A stretch of 54,354 nucleotides of DNA from UBA8337 sp965658615. Lineage in GTDB: Bacteria > Pseudomonadota > Alphaproteobacteria > RS24. The position numbers and the translations under genes are program-made. Positions 34,938 through 43,986 of the stretch are shown here, in pieces; positions within the stretch are counted from its first letter, which is position 1; each line of letters starts with the position of its first letter. The notes beneath the pieces are model-generated. The model did not search any database and was not told the origin of the DNA. It saw only the letters and a program-made list of their open reading frames with translations. The stretch lies in the NCBI GenBank assembly GCA_965658615.1, contig CBFHSX010000007.1, positions 1 to 54,354 of the forward strand, read 5' to 3'.

Positions 34938-36038
34938 ATGGGTAAAATGATAAACTGTCTCGGTCTGATGAGCGGCACCTCGCTGGACGGTGTTGATATG
35001 GCTTTGTTGAGCAGCGATGGCGCGGCCCTGATTGAACCGGGGCGGCACGGCTTTGTGCCCTATGACACAGAAACCCGCCATGTGCTGCGCACTGCTTTGG
35101 ATGTCGCGCGCGGCTTGCCGACGCCTGTTCTGGCTGATTTGGCGCTCTGGCCCGAGGCTTTGGTAATGGCTGAAACGCTGGTGACGCAGGCGCATATTTC
35201 GGCTGTGCAGGATTTTCTCACCACTGCAGATAATGTCGCGCTGATCGGTTTTCACGGCCAGACATTGGCCCATCGCCCGTCTGAGGCAATGACGCTGCAA
35301 GTCGGGGATGGCGAGGCTCTGGCCGCGGCTTTGGGGGTTGATGTGGTCAATCAGTTTCGCCTTGCCGACATGCAAGCCGGCGGGCAGGGCGCGCCTTTAG
35401 CGCCGCTGTATCATGCGGCGCTGTGCGGGCCGGCTCGGCCGCAAGCCGTTTTGAATTTGGGCGGTATCGGCAATCTGACCTGGCTTGGCGACAATGATGC
35501 CATGCTGGCTTTCGATACCGGCCCGGCCAATGCGTTGATTGATGATTGGGTATTCGACAAAGTCGGTAAAGCCTATGATGCCGATGGTGCCTTGGCGGCG
35601 ACCGGCACGGTCAATGAGGCGGCGCTGGCGGCGTTGATGGCGCATCCTTATTTCGAAGCGACACCGCCAAAATCACTCGACCGTCTTGAGTTTGACATGA
35701 CACCGGTCAGCAGCCTGTCGCCCGAGGATGGCGCGGCGACTTTGACAGCTTTTACGGCGCAAAGCGTGGCGCAGGCCTTGCTGCAGTGCCCTGAAAAGCC
35801 GATGCGCCTTGTGCTGTGCGGCGGTGGGCGGTTGAATAAGACTTTATGCGCCATGCTGGCGGCGCGCTGCGATATTGGCGTCGTCGATTGCGATGTGTTG
35901 GGCTGGCAAGGCGATGCGCTGGAGGCGCAAGCCTTTGCGTGGCTGGCCATTCGGCATATGCATGGCCTACCGCTCAGCCGTCCCGAAACGACAGGCGTCC
36001 GCCAAGCCGTGAGCGGCGGCGTGCTGAATAGGGCTTAG
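34938..36038 (+). CDS. anmK: Anhydro-N-acetylmuramic acid kinase
   Basis: The 366-residue kinase phosphorylates and hydrolyses 1,6-anhydroMurNAc to MurNAc-6-P during peptidoglycan recycling. Seen: GLMSGTSLDGVD (9-20, ATP/sugar binding), LIGFHGQTLAHRP, NQFRLADMQAGGQGAPLAPLYH, LNLGGIGNLTWL and FDTGPANALIDDW. AGGGAAG lies 8 nt before the ATG; a second ATG three codons in is less likely. The 3' end interlocks with the convergent hydrolase gene (36035-36038). It fits with the amidase, PBP1A and M23 genes nearby as part of wall turnover. Confidence 0.95.
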   Translation: MGKMINCLGLMSGTSLDGVDMALLSSDGAALIEPGRHGFVPYDTETRHVLRTALDVARGLPTPVLADLALWPEALVMAETLVTQAHISAVQDFLTTADNVALIGFHGQTLAHRPSEAMTLQVGDGEALAAALGVDVVNQFRLADMQAGGQGAPLAPLYHAALCGPARPQAVLNLGGIGNLTWLGDNDAMLAFDTGPANALIDDWVFDKVGKAYDADGALAATGTVNEAALAALMAHPYFEATPPKSLDRLEFDMTPVSSLSPEDGAATLTAFTAQSVAQALLQCPEKPMRLVLCGGGRLNKTLCAMLAARCDIGVVDCDVLGWQGDALEAQAFAWLAIRHMHGLPLSRPETTGVRQAVSGGVLNRA

Positions 36039-36682
36039 CCGATTTCGGGGATGCGGCGGTCGAGATATTTACCGACCACGCCGTCGAGCTTCTCCAAATC
36101 ATTTTCAAAGAAATGATTGGCGCCTTTCAGATTCTCATAATCAATGGTGATGCCTTTTTGCGCCTGTAAGCGTTCGACCAGTTTCTCCGTGTCTTCTTTC
36201 GGCACGATGCGGTCGGCATCGCCATGTGCGATCAGGCCACTGGCCGGACATGGAGCGAGGAAGCTGAAATCGTAAAAATTGGCGGGTGGGGCAACCGAGA
36301 TAAAGCCGGAAATTTCCGGCCGACGCATCAGCAATTGCATGCCGATCCAAGCACCGAAACTATAGCCTGCAATCCAACATTGGCGCGCATCGGCCGACAG
36401 CGCTTGCAACCAGTCGAGCGCCGAGGCGGCGTCGGACAATTCGCCGATACCGTCGTCAAACTCGCCTTGGCTGCGGCCGACGCCGCGAAAATTAAAGCGC
36501 AGCACGGAAAAGCCGCGACTGGCGAATTGGTGATAAAGCTGATAAGCAACGGGATTATTCATATTGCCACCAAGCTGCGGCAGCGGGTGCAGGATCATCG
36601 CAATCGGCGAGCCGGGCTCTTTATTTTGCGTAAAGCGACCTTCGAGGCGGCCCTCAGGCCCATTAAATATAACTTCCGGCAT
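36035..36682 (-). CDS. Alpha/beta hydrolase (COG2945-type)
   Basis: The 215-residue hydrolase has an oxyanion region HPLPQLGGNMNNPVAYQL (32-49), FNFRGVGRSQGEFDDG, a nucleophile elbow GYSFGA with Ser near residue 107, an aspartate in HGDADRIVPKED and a terminal histidine in KGANHFFEN, giving a complete Ser-Asp-His triad. The substrate is unknown; the family is annotated as a putative esterase or dipeptidyl-peptidase-like hydrolase. GGGAG lies 7 nt before the ATG. It is divergent from iscR across 153 bp. Confidence 0.88.
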   Translation of the reverse strand: MPEVIFNGPEGRLEGRFTQNKEPGSPIAMILHPLPQLGGNMNNPVAYQLYHQFASRGFSVLRFNFRGVGRSQGEFDDGIGELSDAASALDWLQALSADARQCWIAGYSFGAWIGMQLLMRRPEISGFISVAPPANFYDFSFLAPCPASGLIAHGDADRIVPKEDTEKLVERLQAQKGITIDYENLKGANHFFENDLEKLDGVVGKYLDRRIPEIG

Positions 36683-36714
36683 AACGGCGCTCCCACAAAC
36701 GCTGGTGCTTAATC

Positions 36715-36743
36715 TTGACTATTTTAGTCGGAATTACTATATC
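36715..36743 (+). promoter_or_regulatory. iscR-suf operon promoter with overlapping palindromic operator
   Basis: TTGACT (36715-36720), exactly 17 nt, then TATATC (36738-36743): a strong promoter with a start near 36750. A perfect palindrome, GACTA-TTT-TAGTC (36717-36729), covers the -35 and the start of the spacer, and another GACTA occurs at 36746-36750. This is the expected geometry for repression by the encoded Rrf2 protein. Binding by this IscR is inferred, not shown. Confidence 0.7.
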
Positions 36744-36835
36744 CTGACTATGGCTGGAGCAAGTGATAGCGAACTCCGGTAGTGAAATGCAAGTTTTTTC
36801 GTAAAAATGGAATTAAAACAAAGGCTTAACCCGTT

Positions 36836-37330
36836 ATGAAGATCTCCACGCGCGGCCGTTATGCTGTCATGGCGATGGCCGATATCGCGCAACAAAAGGC
36901 GCAAGGCCATGAAGGCCCGCTAAAACTGGCAGATATCGGTCTGCGGCAGGAGATTTCGCTGAATTATTTGGAGCAAATTTTCGGCGATTTGCGCCGTGCC
37001 GGTTTGGTGCTTAGCCATCGCGGCGCGCATGGCGGGTACACGCTATCCGCCACGCCCGATAATATTCGCATTGGCGATGTCATTCAGGCGGTGGATGAGC
37101 CGGTGGATGTGACGCGCTGCGGCGCGTCTTCCGGCTGTTTGACCAAAAGCGGGCGCTGCCTGACACATGATCTCTGGGCCGAATTGGGCAATACGATACA
37201 CGGCTTTTTGAACGCCATTTCGCTGGCCGATGTGGTGGCCGGCAAGCCGCTGCCCAATATGGCGGCGACCGGCATGGCGGTCGAAGAACCGCGCTCTCTG
37301 GTCACTTTGGTGCAGGGAGCGGGCGAATGA
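36836..37330 (+). CDS. iscR: Rrf2-family Fe-S cluster-sensing regulator (IscR)
   Basis: The 164-residue winged-helix regulator opens with MKISTRGRYAVMAMADIA. The recognition region LRQEISLNYLEQIFGDLRRAGLV and wing HRGAHGGYTLS are typical. The cluster loop has C95-X5-C101-X6-C108 followed by H111, matching the three Cys plus His ligands of IscR for a [2Fe-2S] cluster, though the second spacing is one residue longer than in E. coli (C92, C98, C104, H107). It is first in the operon and overlaps iscS by ATGA (37327-37330), so it should sense Fe-S supply and autoregulate. Confidence 0.95.
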   Translation: MKISTRGRYAVMAMADIAQQKAQGHEGPLKLADIGLRQEISLNYLEQIFGDLRRAGLVLSHRGAHGGYTLSATPDNIRIGDVIQAVDEPVDVTRCGASSGCLTKSGRCLTHDLWAELGNTIHGFLNAISLADVVAGKPLPNMAATGMAVEEPRSLVTLVQGAGE

Positions 37331-38484
37331 GCCAAGGCGATAATAGGGTCTATCTGGATTACAATGCCACCGCCCCCTTGCGGCCTGAGGCGCGCGACGC
37401 ATTGCTGGCGGCGCTGGATATCGGCAATCCGTCTTCCGTGCATGAAGAAGGCCGCAAAGCCCGCGCGCTGGTCGAGGCAGCGCGGCGTGATATTGCCGAG
37501 CTGGTTATTGCGCACCCTGAAACCGTAGTGTTCACCTCGGGCGGAACAGAGGCGTGCAATCTGGCTTTGAAGCTGCGCGATGCGTCTGTGGCTGAAGACG
37601 GCGGTAAGATTGAACGCCTGCTGGTCAGCGCTATTGAGCATAGCGCCGTTCTGCAAGCCGCTAAGGAAAGCGGCATGCCGGTCGAAGAGATTGCGGTCAC
37701 GGCCGCCGGCACGCTGGATATGGAGGCGCTGGCGAAAGCGCTGGAAGACGACACCCCGGCTTTGGTCTGCGTCATGCTGGCCAATAATGAGACCGGTGTT
37801 ATTCAGCCCATGACCGAAATCGGTCGCATGGTGAAGGCGCATGGCAGCCTGCTGTTTTGCGATGCTGTGCAAGCGGCCGGTAAAATGCCGATCAATATGA
37901 TTGCCATGGGCATTGATGCGCTCAGCCTGTCGGGTCATAAAATGGGCGCACCCATGGGCATTGGGGCGTTGGTCACGCGCCCCGGTGTGGTTGTGCCGCC
38001 TATGCTGATTGGTGGCGGGCAGGAGCTTGGCCGTCGCGCCGGGTCTGAAAATATTTCAGGCATTGCCGCTTTCGCGGCCGCTGCGAAAGCTACCAAAGCC
38101 GCGTTGGATGCGTTTCAAGAACTGGCGCAGATACGCGATGAGATGGAAGCGGCATTGCGCGCCGCCGCGCCCAATGTGCAGATATTCGGGCACGGCGCGC
38201 CGCGGCTGGCCAATACCTCATGCTTCGCGCTGGAGGGCCTTAATAGCGAGACATTAGTGATGGCGCTCGACCTGTCAGGCATTGCGGTTAGCGCCGGTTC
38301 GGCCTGTTCCAGCGGCAAGGTGTCGCGCAGCCATGTGCTGGCTGCCATGGGCGTGGAAACCCATATAAGTACAGGCGTATTGCGGGTCAGCTTTGGCTGG
38401 CAAAGCACGCCCCAGGATAGTGAAAAGCTGGTGGCCGCATGGGCGAAACTGGCGCACAAAAAGTCGCAAGCAGCGGCGGAGTGA
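37327..38484 (+). CDS. iscS: Cysteine desulfurase, IscS/NifS-type (group I)
   Basis: The 385-residue PLP enzyme removes sulfur from cysteine as an enzyme-bound persulfide. Seen: YLDYNATAPLRPEA (9-22), FTSGGTEACNLALK, the PLP lysine K205 in LSGHKMGAP, and catalytic C327 in GSACSSGK. The group I cysteine loop distinguishes it from the SufS encoded five kilobases downstream in the same operon. It overlaps iscR by 4 nt. Having two desulfurases in one Suf operon is typical of alphaproteobacteria; this one may also feed thiolation pathways. Confidence 0.94.
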   Translation: MSQGDNRVYLDYNATAPLRPEARDALLAALDIGNPSSVHEEGRKARALVEAARRDIAELVIAHPETVVFTSGGTEACNLALKLRDASVAEDGGKIERLLVSAIEHSAVLQAAKESGMPVEEIAVTAAGTLDMEALAKALEDDTPALVCVMLANNETGVIQPMTEIGRMVKAHGSLLFCDAVQAAGKMPINMIAMGIDALSLSGHKMGAPMGIGALVTRPGVVVPPMLIGGGQELGRRAGSENISGIAAFAAAAKATKAALDAFQELAQIRDEMEAALRAAAPNVQIFGHGAPRLANTSCFALEGLNSETLVMALDLSGIAVSAGSACSSGKVSRSHVLAAMGVETHISTGVLRVSFGWQSTPQDSEKLVAAWAKLAHKKSQAAAE

Positions 38485-38489
38485 GAGAA

Positions 38490-39971
38490 ATGAGCGAAGC
38501 GAAAGCATCGATTGATAAGGAAACGGTAGAGCAGGTCGCCAAATTCGGCGGTGAGCATTATAAATATGGCTTCACCACTGAAATTGACGTTGACCGTGTG
38601 CCCAATGGGCTGAGCGAAGATATTATCCGTTTCATTTCGGCCAAAAAAGAGGAGCCGCAATGGCTGCTCGACTGGCGGCTGGATGCGTTTGAACGCTGGC
38701 AGACGATGGACGAGCCGGAATGGGCGCATGTCGATTATCCGAAAATCGATTACCAGGATTTGTGCTATTACGCGGCGCCCAAATCGATGGAGGACGGGCC
38801 GAAAAGTCTGGACGAAGTCGATCCCGAATTGCTGGAAACCTATTCCAAGCTGGGCATTCCGCTGCAAGAGCAGGAAGTTCTGGCGGGTGTGAAAAAAATC
38901 GCCGTCGATGCGGTGTTTGACAGCGTCTCGGTCGGGACAACATTCCGCGAGGAATTGGCCAAAGAGGGGGTGATTTTCTGCTCCTTCTCCGAAGCCGTAA
39001 AAGAGCATCCGGAGCTGGTGAAGAAATATCTCGGTTCGGTTGTGCCGAAATCGGATAATTATTTCGCCGCGCTCAACTCGGCCGTATTTTCGGACGGCTC
39101 ATTTTGCTACATCCCGCCGGGCGTTAAATGCCCGATGGAGTTATCGACTTATTTCCGCATTAATGAGGCCAATACCGGCCAGTTTGAGCGCACGCTCGTG
39201 ATTGCCGATAAGGGCGCTTATGTCAGCTATTTGGAAGGCTGCACGGCACCGATGCGCGACGAAAACCAGCTGCATGCCGCCGTCGTCGAATTGGTGGCGC
39301 TGGAAGACGCCGAGATCAAATATTCCACCGTGCAGAATTGGTATCCGGGCGATGCGGACGGCAAAGGCGGAATTTACAATTTCGTTACCAAGCGCGGCGA
39401 TTGCCGCGAGGCGCGCGCCCGCATCAGCTGGACGCAAGTCGAGACCGGCTCGGCCGTGACGTGGAAATATCCAAGCTGCATCCTGCGCGGCGATGAAAGC
39501 TCCGGCGAATTTTATTCCATCGCTATCTCGAATAATATGCAGCAGGTCGATAGCGGCACGAAGATGATCCATCTGGGCAAGAACACATCCAGTAAAATCA
39601 TCTCCAAGGGTATTTCGGCCGGGCGCTCGTCCAATGCCTATCGCGGGCAGGTGAGCGTTCACCAAAAGGCGGCCAATGCGCGCAATTTCACGCAATGCGA
39701 CAGTCTTCTGATCGGTGACAAATGCGCCGCCCATACCGTGCCTTACATTGAGGCGAAAAACCTGTCCGCCGTGCTGGAGCATGAGGCGACGACGTCGAAG
39801 ATTAGCGACGACCAAATGTTTTTCTGCCAGCAACGCGGCCTCGACCCTGAGGAAGCCGTTGCGCTGATTGTGAACGGCTTTTGCCGTGATGTTTTGCAAA
39901 ACCTGCCCATGGAATTTGCCGTTGAGGCGCAAAAGCTGGTGGGGATTTCTCTGGAAGGAAGTGTTGGATGA
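38490..39971 (+). CDS. sufB: Fe-S scaffold complex subunit SufB
   Basis: 493 residues from the ATG at 38490 (MSEAKASIDKETVEQ); the frame is open 17 codons upstream inside iscS, without homology. Core SufB signatures are present: YKYGFTTEIDVDRVPNGLSEDIIRFIS, SDNYFAALNSAVFSDGSFCYIPPGVKCPMEL, VISYLEGCTAP-type sequence (VSYLEGCTAPMRDENQLHAAVVEL) and KNTSSKIISKGISAGRSSNAYRG. SufB, with SufC and SufD, assembles [4Fe-4S] clusters and accepts sulfur from SufS. It overlaps sufC by ATGA (39968-39971). Confidence 0.97.
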   Translation: MSEAKASIDKETVEQVAKFGGEHYKYGFTTEIDVDRVPNGLSEDIIRFISAKKEEPQWLLDWRLDAFERWQTMDEPEWAHVDYPKIDYQDLCYYAAPKSMEDGPKSLDEVDPELLETYSKLGIPLQEQEVLAGVKKIAVDAVFDSVSVGTTFREELAKEGVIFCSFSEAVKEHPELVKKYLGSVVPKSDNYFAALNSAVFSDGSFCYIPPGVKCPMELSTYFRINEANTGQFERTLVIADKGAYVSYLEGCTAPMRDENQLHAAVVELVALEDAEIKYSTVQNWYPGDADGKGGIYNFVTKRGDCREARARISWTQVETGSAVTWKYPSCILRGDESSGEFYSIAISNNMQQVDSGTKMIHLGKNTSSKIISKGISAGRSSNAYRGQVSVHQKAANARNFTQCDSLLIGDKCAAHTVPYIEAKNLSAVLEHEATTSKISDDQMFFCQQRGLDPEEAVALIVNGFCRDVLQNLPMEFAVEAQKLVGISLEGSVG

Positions 39972-40750
39972 GTGCGCTGCTTGATATTCGTGATTTACGG
40001 GCCGGGATTGCCGATAAACCGATCTTGAAAGGCCTGTCGCTCGCTATTCAACCGGGCGAGGTGCACGCCATTATGGGGCCGAATGGTTCGGGTAAATCGA
40101 CGCTTTCTTATGTGCTGTCGGGCAAGGAAGGCTATGAGATTGAGGGTGGCGAGATGTTGTTTAACGGCGTCGAACTGGCTGATATGGCGCCGGAAGAGCG
40201 CGCCATTGCCGGGCTTTTTCTGGCCTTTCAATACCCGTTGGAAATCCCCGGCGTTACCAATATGACGTTTTTGAAAACCTCGCTAAACGCCGTTTTGCGC
40301 GGTCGTGGCGAGGCTGAAATGGATGCGGCCAGCTTCTTGCGGCTGGCGCGCGAAAAAGCCAAATCGCTCGGCATGAATGACGATATGCTGAAGCGGCAAC
40401 TGAATGTCGGCTTTTCCGGCGGCGAGAAAAAGCGCAATGAGATTTTGCAAATGGCGATGCTGGAACCGAAGCTGGCCATTCTCGACGAGACCGATAGCGG
40501 GCTGGATATTGACGCGCTGAAAACCGTTGCCGAGGGGGTTAATGCGCTGCGCTCGCCGGAGCGCGGCATGCTGGTCATCACCCATTACCAACGCCTGCTT
40601 GATTTCATCAAGCCGGATGTGGTGCATGTGATGGCCGAGGGTCGTATCGTGAAGTCGGGCGGGCCGGAATTGGCGCTGGAGCTGGAAAAATCCGGCTATG
40701 CCGAATATCGCAATCAGGCTGCCGCAGCCGGAGAGGCCGCGCATGCTTGA
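39968..40750 (+). CDS. sufC: Fe-S assembly ATPase SufC
   Basis: The 260-residue ABC-type ATPase shows Walker A GPNGSGKS (37-44), the signature FSGGEKKR (149-156), Walker B with LAILDETDSGLD (169-180), and the H-loop H206 in VITHYQ. The substitution of GEKKRNE for the usual GQ signature is typical of SufC. It has no membrane partner; it dimerises in the SufBC2D complex and drives conformational change. It overlaps sufB by 4 nt and sufD by 8 nt. Confidence 0.97.
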   Translation: MSALLDIRDLRAGIADKPILKGLSLAIQPGEVHAIMGPNGSGKSTLSYVLSGKEGYEIEGGEMLFNGVELADMAPEERAIAGLFLAFQYPLEIPGVTNMTFLKTSLNAVLRGRGEAEMDAASFLRLAREKAKSLGMNDDMLKRQLNVGFSGGEKKRNEILQMAMLEPKLAILDETDSGLDIDALKTVAEGVNALRSPERGMLVITHYQRLLDFIKPDVVHVMAEGRIVKSGGPELALELEKSGYAEYRNQAAAAGEAAHA

Positions 40751-41927
40751 GGCTCAAAACCGATTTGACGCGTTGAAAGCCGCCCTGCCGGGCGATGGCG
40801 ACGCGCGCGCGGCGGCACTGGCAGCGGCCGAGGCCACGGGCCTACCGACGCGGCGCAATGAAAGCTGGCACTATACGGATGTGGCGCGCCTCTTAAAGGC
40901 GGCCGGGCGAGACCGTCTCGACGCGGTGAATTTCATCGGCGTTGATGCGCTGATGGCCGTATTTGACGAGGGCGTGCTGGAGGCGGCACCCGAAGCCGAA
41001 GGCCTAACGCTCGCCACTTTTGACGGCGCGGCAGCGATCTCTGACGACGCCATGGCGCAGTATAATGCGGCGCTGGCGCAAGCCGGTCTGGTGGCGACGA
41101 TTGATACCACATTGGCCAAGCCGCTGGTCATCACGACAAGCGGCACGGGCGATGTGCATTTGGCGCACCGCCTCACTCTTGCCGCCGGGGCGAAGGCCGT
41201 GCTGGTCGATAATCATATGGCAAGTGGCTATACCAATACGTCTTTCGATATTGACGTGGGCGCCGGTGCTGAGCTTGTATTGATCCGTTCGCAACAGGCC
41301 GCGCACCAAATCGGTCAATCGCGTGTGACGCTGGCTGAGGGTGCGCGCTATAAATCTGTGGCGCTGGTGACGGGCGGCCCCTTGGCGCGCCATGAGACGC
41401 ATATCACCTTGACTGCGTCGGGTGCACATGCCGAATTGCATTCCGCCGTTTTGGGGCAAGGCAGCAATCACGCCGATTTTACCTATGTCATCGACCATGC
41501 GGCGGCCGACACGAGCAGCCATACGACGGCCTATAATGTGCTGGACGCCAAATCGCGCGGCGTGTTTCAGGGCAAGGTCATCGTTCGCCCGGATGCTCAA
41601 CGCGTTGAAGCCGAAATGCAGACCCGCGCCATGATGTTGTCGGAAGGCGCCGAGATGGACGCCAAGCCGGAATTGGAAATTTATGCCGATGATGTCGCCT
41701 GTGCGCATGGCTCGGCGATTGGCGAGCTTGACCGTGATGCGCTGTTTTTCCTGCGTTCGCGTGGGCTCAGCGAAGCGGCAGCGCGGCACTTGCTGGTTGC
41801 GGGCTTTATCGAGCAAATCACCGCCCATATCACCGATGCGCCGGTTGAAGGCGAGGGTCTGGCCGACATTATGCGCGGGCTGATCTATACGAAAATTACC
41901 GGCCTGCTGACAGGGAGTGACGCATGA
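40743..41927 (+). CDS. sufD: Fe-S scaffold complex subunit SufD
   Basis: 394 residues from the ATG at 40743 (MLEAQNRFDALKAAL), which overlaps the end of sufC by 8 nt and has GGAG about 9 nt upstream. The N-terminal segment RRNESWHYTDVARLL and the beta-helix core ending in AVLGQGSNHADFTYVIDHAAADTSSHTTAYNVLDAKSRGVFQGKVIV are typical; DDVACAHGSAIGELDRDALFFLRSRG is the conserved C-terminal motif with the His involved in cluster binding. It pairs with SufB in SufBC2D. It overlaps sufS by ATGA (41924-41927). Confidence 0.95.
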   Translation: MLEAQNRFDALKAALPGDGDARAAALAAAEATGLPTRRNESWHYTDVARLLKAAGRDRLDAVNFIGVDALMAVFDEGVLEAAPEAEGLTLATFDGAAAISDDAMAQYNAALAQAGLVATIDTTLAKPLVITTSGTGDVHLAHRLTLAAGAKAVLVDNHMASGYTNTSFDIDVGAGAELVLIRSQQAAHQIGQSRVTLAEGARYKSVALVTGGPLARHETHITLTASGAHAELHSAVLGQGSNHADFTYVIDHAAADTSSHTTAYNVLDAKSRGVFQGKVIVRPDAQRVEAEMQTRAMMLSEGAEMDAKPELEIYADDVACAHGSAIGELDRDALFFLRSRGLSEAAARHLLVAGFIEQITAHITDAPVEGEGLADIMRGLIYTKITGLLTGSDA

Positions 41928-43150
41928 GTGCGCCTTTTGATGTAAACGCCGTGCGGGCGCAATTCCCGGTGCTCGGCTCTGAGGTCTATGGCAAGCCGCT
42001 GGTCTATCTCGACAATGCCGCTTCGGCCCAAAAGCCGCTTAAGGTAATCGAGCGGATGCAGCATTTTGCGACCTATGAATATGCCAATGTGCATCGTGGG
42101 CTGCACTATCTGTCGAATAATGCGACCAATGCGTTTGAAGCGGCTCGCGAAACGACGCGGCGCTTTTTGAATGCTGAGAGCTCTGACCAGATTATCTTCA
42201 CCGGCGGCGCGACCGATGCGATCAATCTTGTTGCCTATGGTTTTTTGGAGCCGCAAATCAAAGCCGGTGATGAAATTATCCTATCTGAGATGGAGCACCA
42301 TTCAAATATTGTGCCTTGGCACTTTATGCGCGAGCGCCATGGTGCGGTGCTGAAATGGGTGCCGGTGACGGATGAGGGCGAGCTGGATATGGAGGCCTAT
42401 GCGGCGGCGTTTTCTGACAAGACGAAATTTGTCGCGCTGACGCAAATGTCCAATGCGCTGGGTACCATTACCCCGGCCAAGCAATTGGTCGATATGGCGC
42501 ATGCGCATGGCGTACCCATTCTGCTCGATGGCTGTCAGGGCGCGGTGCATTTGAAAAACGATATGCAGGCATTGGGCGCCGATTTCTATGTCTTCTCCGG
42601 CCATAAGGTTTACGGGCCGACCGGTATTGGTGTGCTGTATGGTAAGGTCGATCAATTGGCCGCCATGCGCCCGTTCCGCGGCGGCGGAGAGATGATCCGC
42701 GAAGTGTCGAAAGAGGTGATTACCTATGGCGACGCGCCGCATCGCTTTGAGGCCGGGACGCCACCCATTATCGAGGTTATCGGTCTGGGCGAGGCGCTGG
42801 GCTGGATGATGGATATCGGCTTTGACGCCATGCAAGCGCATGAAGAAGCACTGCGCGACCATGCGATGGAAGCGGTTGGCGCGATCAACCGGGTGAAGAT
42901 TTACGGCACGGCGCAAGACAAAGGCGCGATCGTTTCCTTCGGTGTCGATGGCATTCACCCGCATGATTTGGCGACCGTGATTGACCGCTCGGGCGTCGCC
43001 GTGCGCGCCGGCCATCATTGCGCCCAGCCTTTGATGAAGCGATTTGATGTACCGGCCACGGCGCGTGCTTCTTTTGCGGTTTATAATACGCATGAAGAAG
43101 TTGACGCACTCGTGGTAGCGTTGAATAAAGCGATAGATTTTTTCGGATAG
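41924..43150 (+). CDS. sufS: Cysteine desulfurase SufS (group II)
   Basis: The 408-residue PLP enzyme delivers sulfur to SufB. Seen: VYLDNAASAQKP (27-38), ANVHRGLHYLSNNAT, EMEHHSNIVPW, the PLP lysine K228 in FSGHKVYGP, and the group II catalytic C366 in RAGHHCAQPL. No SufE or SufU gene lies in the operon, so its sulfur-relay partner, if any, is elsewhere. It starts within sufD (4-nt overlap), and sufT follows after one base. Confidence 0.96.
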   Translation: MSAPFDVNAVRAQFPVLGSEVYGKPLVYLDNAASAQKPLKVIERMQHFATYEYANVHRGLHYLSNNATNAFEAARETTRRFLNAESSDQIIFTGGATDAINLVAYGFLEPQIKAGDEIILSEMEHHSNIVPWHFMRERHGAVLKWVPVTDEGELDMEAYAAAFSDKTKFVALTQMSNALGTITPAKQLVDMAHAHGVPILLDGCQGAVHLKNDMQALGADFYVFSGHKVYGPTGIGVLYGKVDQLAAMRPFRGGGEMIREVSKEVITYGDAPHRFEAGTPPIIEVIGLGEALGWMMDIGFDAMQAHEEALRDHAMEAVGAINRVKIYGTAQDKGAIVSFGVDGIHPHDLATVIDRSGVAVRAGHHCAQPLMKRFDVPATARASFAVYNTHEEVDALVVALNKAIDFFG

Positions 43151-43151
43151 A

Positions 43152-43556
43152 ATGATGAACGACGAGACAGACATGCCGATGATAGACACCTCCGCGCCGC
43201 AAGAAGATGCGGCGCAGGAGCCTGTCGCCATTGAAGATTTGTCGCCCGAAATGGCGGCACTGACCGATGATGTTATCGGTGCCTTGAAAAGTGTTTATGA
43301 CCCGGAAATCCCGGTTGATATTTACGAATTGGGACTGATTTACCGCGTCGACATTTCCGATGACCGTGATATTACCATTGATATGACGCTGACCGCGCCG
43401 GGCTGTCCGGTGGCCGAGCATATGCCGCGCTGGGTAGAAGACGCGGTGCGCTCGCTGGACGGGGTCGGCGATGTTATGGTAAATATGACCTTTGAGCCGC
43501 CTTGGGACCCGAGCCGTATGTCGGATGAAGCCCGCGTAGCCCTGAACATGTTCTAA
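43152..43556 (+). CDS. sufT: Fe-S maturation factor SufT (DUF59)
   Basis: The 134-residue protein has an acidic, disordered N-terminus (1-35) and a DUF59/MIP18 domain: VIGALKSVYDPEIPVDIYELGLIYRV, MTLTAPGCPVAEHMPRWVEDAV with the conserved Cys, and VNMTFEPPWDPSRMSDEARVALNMF. SufT-type proteins help mature Fe-S enzymes downstream of the SufBCD scaffold. Two ATGs (43152, 43155) are possible starts. It begins one nucleotide after sufS. Confidence 0.92.
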   Translation: MMNDETDMPMIDTSAPQEDAAQEPVAIEDLSPEMAALTDDVIGALKSVYDPEIPVDIYELGLIYRVDISDDRDITIDMTLTAPGCPVAEHMPRWVEDAVRSLDGVGDVMVNMTFEPPWDPSRMSDEARVALNMF

Positions 43557-43583
43557 AGCGACTTCTGCAGGAAGAGAGCGATT

Positions 43584-43964
43584 ATGAGCCAAGTTTATGA
43601 AATGCCGAAAGCGATTACGCTGACCGAGCGCGCCGCTGCGCGCATTAAGTCGATTATGCAAAACGCTGAGACGCCGAAAGTGGGCGTGCGCCTTGGCGTG
43701 AAAAATGGCGGCTGCGCCGGCATGGAATACACAATGGACTATGCTGACGCGCAAAACCCGCTGGACGAGGTGGTGGAAGATAAAGGCGTCATGATTTTGA
43801 TTGAGCCGAAAGCCATTTTGTTTTTGCTCGGCACCGAAATGGATTATGAGGAAGACAAGCTTTCAGCCGGTTTCCGCTTCAATAATCCAAACCAGACCGA
43901 CGCTTGCGGTTGTGGCGAAAGCGTCACTATTGTGCCGGCCGAGCTGCCTGTTAAACAATCCTAA
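43584..43964 (+). CDS. sufA: A-type Fe-S carrier (SufA/IscA family)
   Basis: The 126-residue HesB/IscA-type carrier has the three conserved cysteines: C44 in GVKNGGCAGMEYTM, and C108 and C110 in DACGCGESV. It takes clusters from the SufBCD scaffold to target apo-proteins. AGGAAG lies upstream of the ATG. It is the last Fe-S gene of the operon, 27 nt after sufT and 22 nt before tesB. Confidence 0.94.
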   Translation: MSQVYEMPKAITLTERAAARIKSIMQNAETPKVGVRLGVKNGGCAGMEYTMDYADAQNPLDEVVEDKGVMILIEPKAILFLLGTEMDYEEDKLSAGFRFNNPNQTDACGCGESVTIVPAELPVKQS

Positions 43965-43986
43965 CCCTGCTTATTAGGGGACCTTT

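Noticed and set aside
36805..36835. Possible CtrA site (TTAA-N7-TTAA) before iscR
   Set aside because: The two TTAA elements are 9 nt apart rather than 7; not a match.
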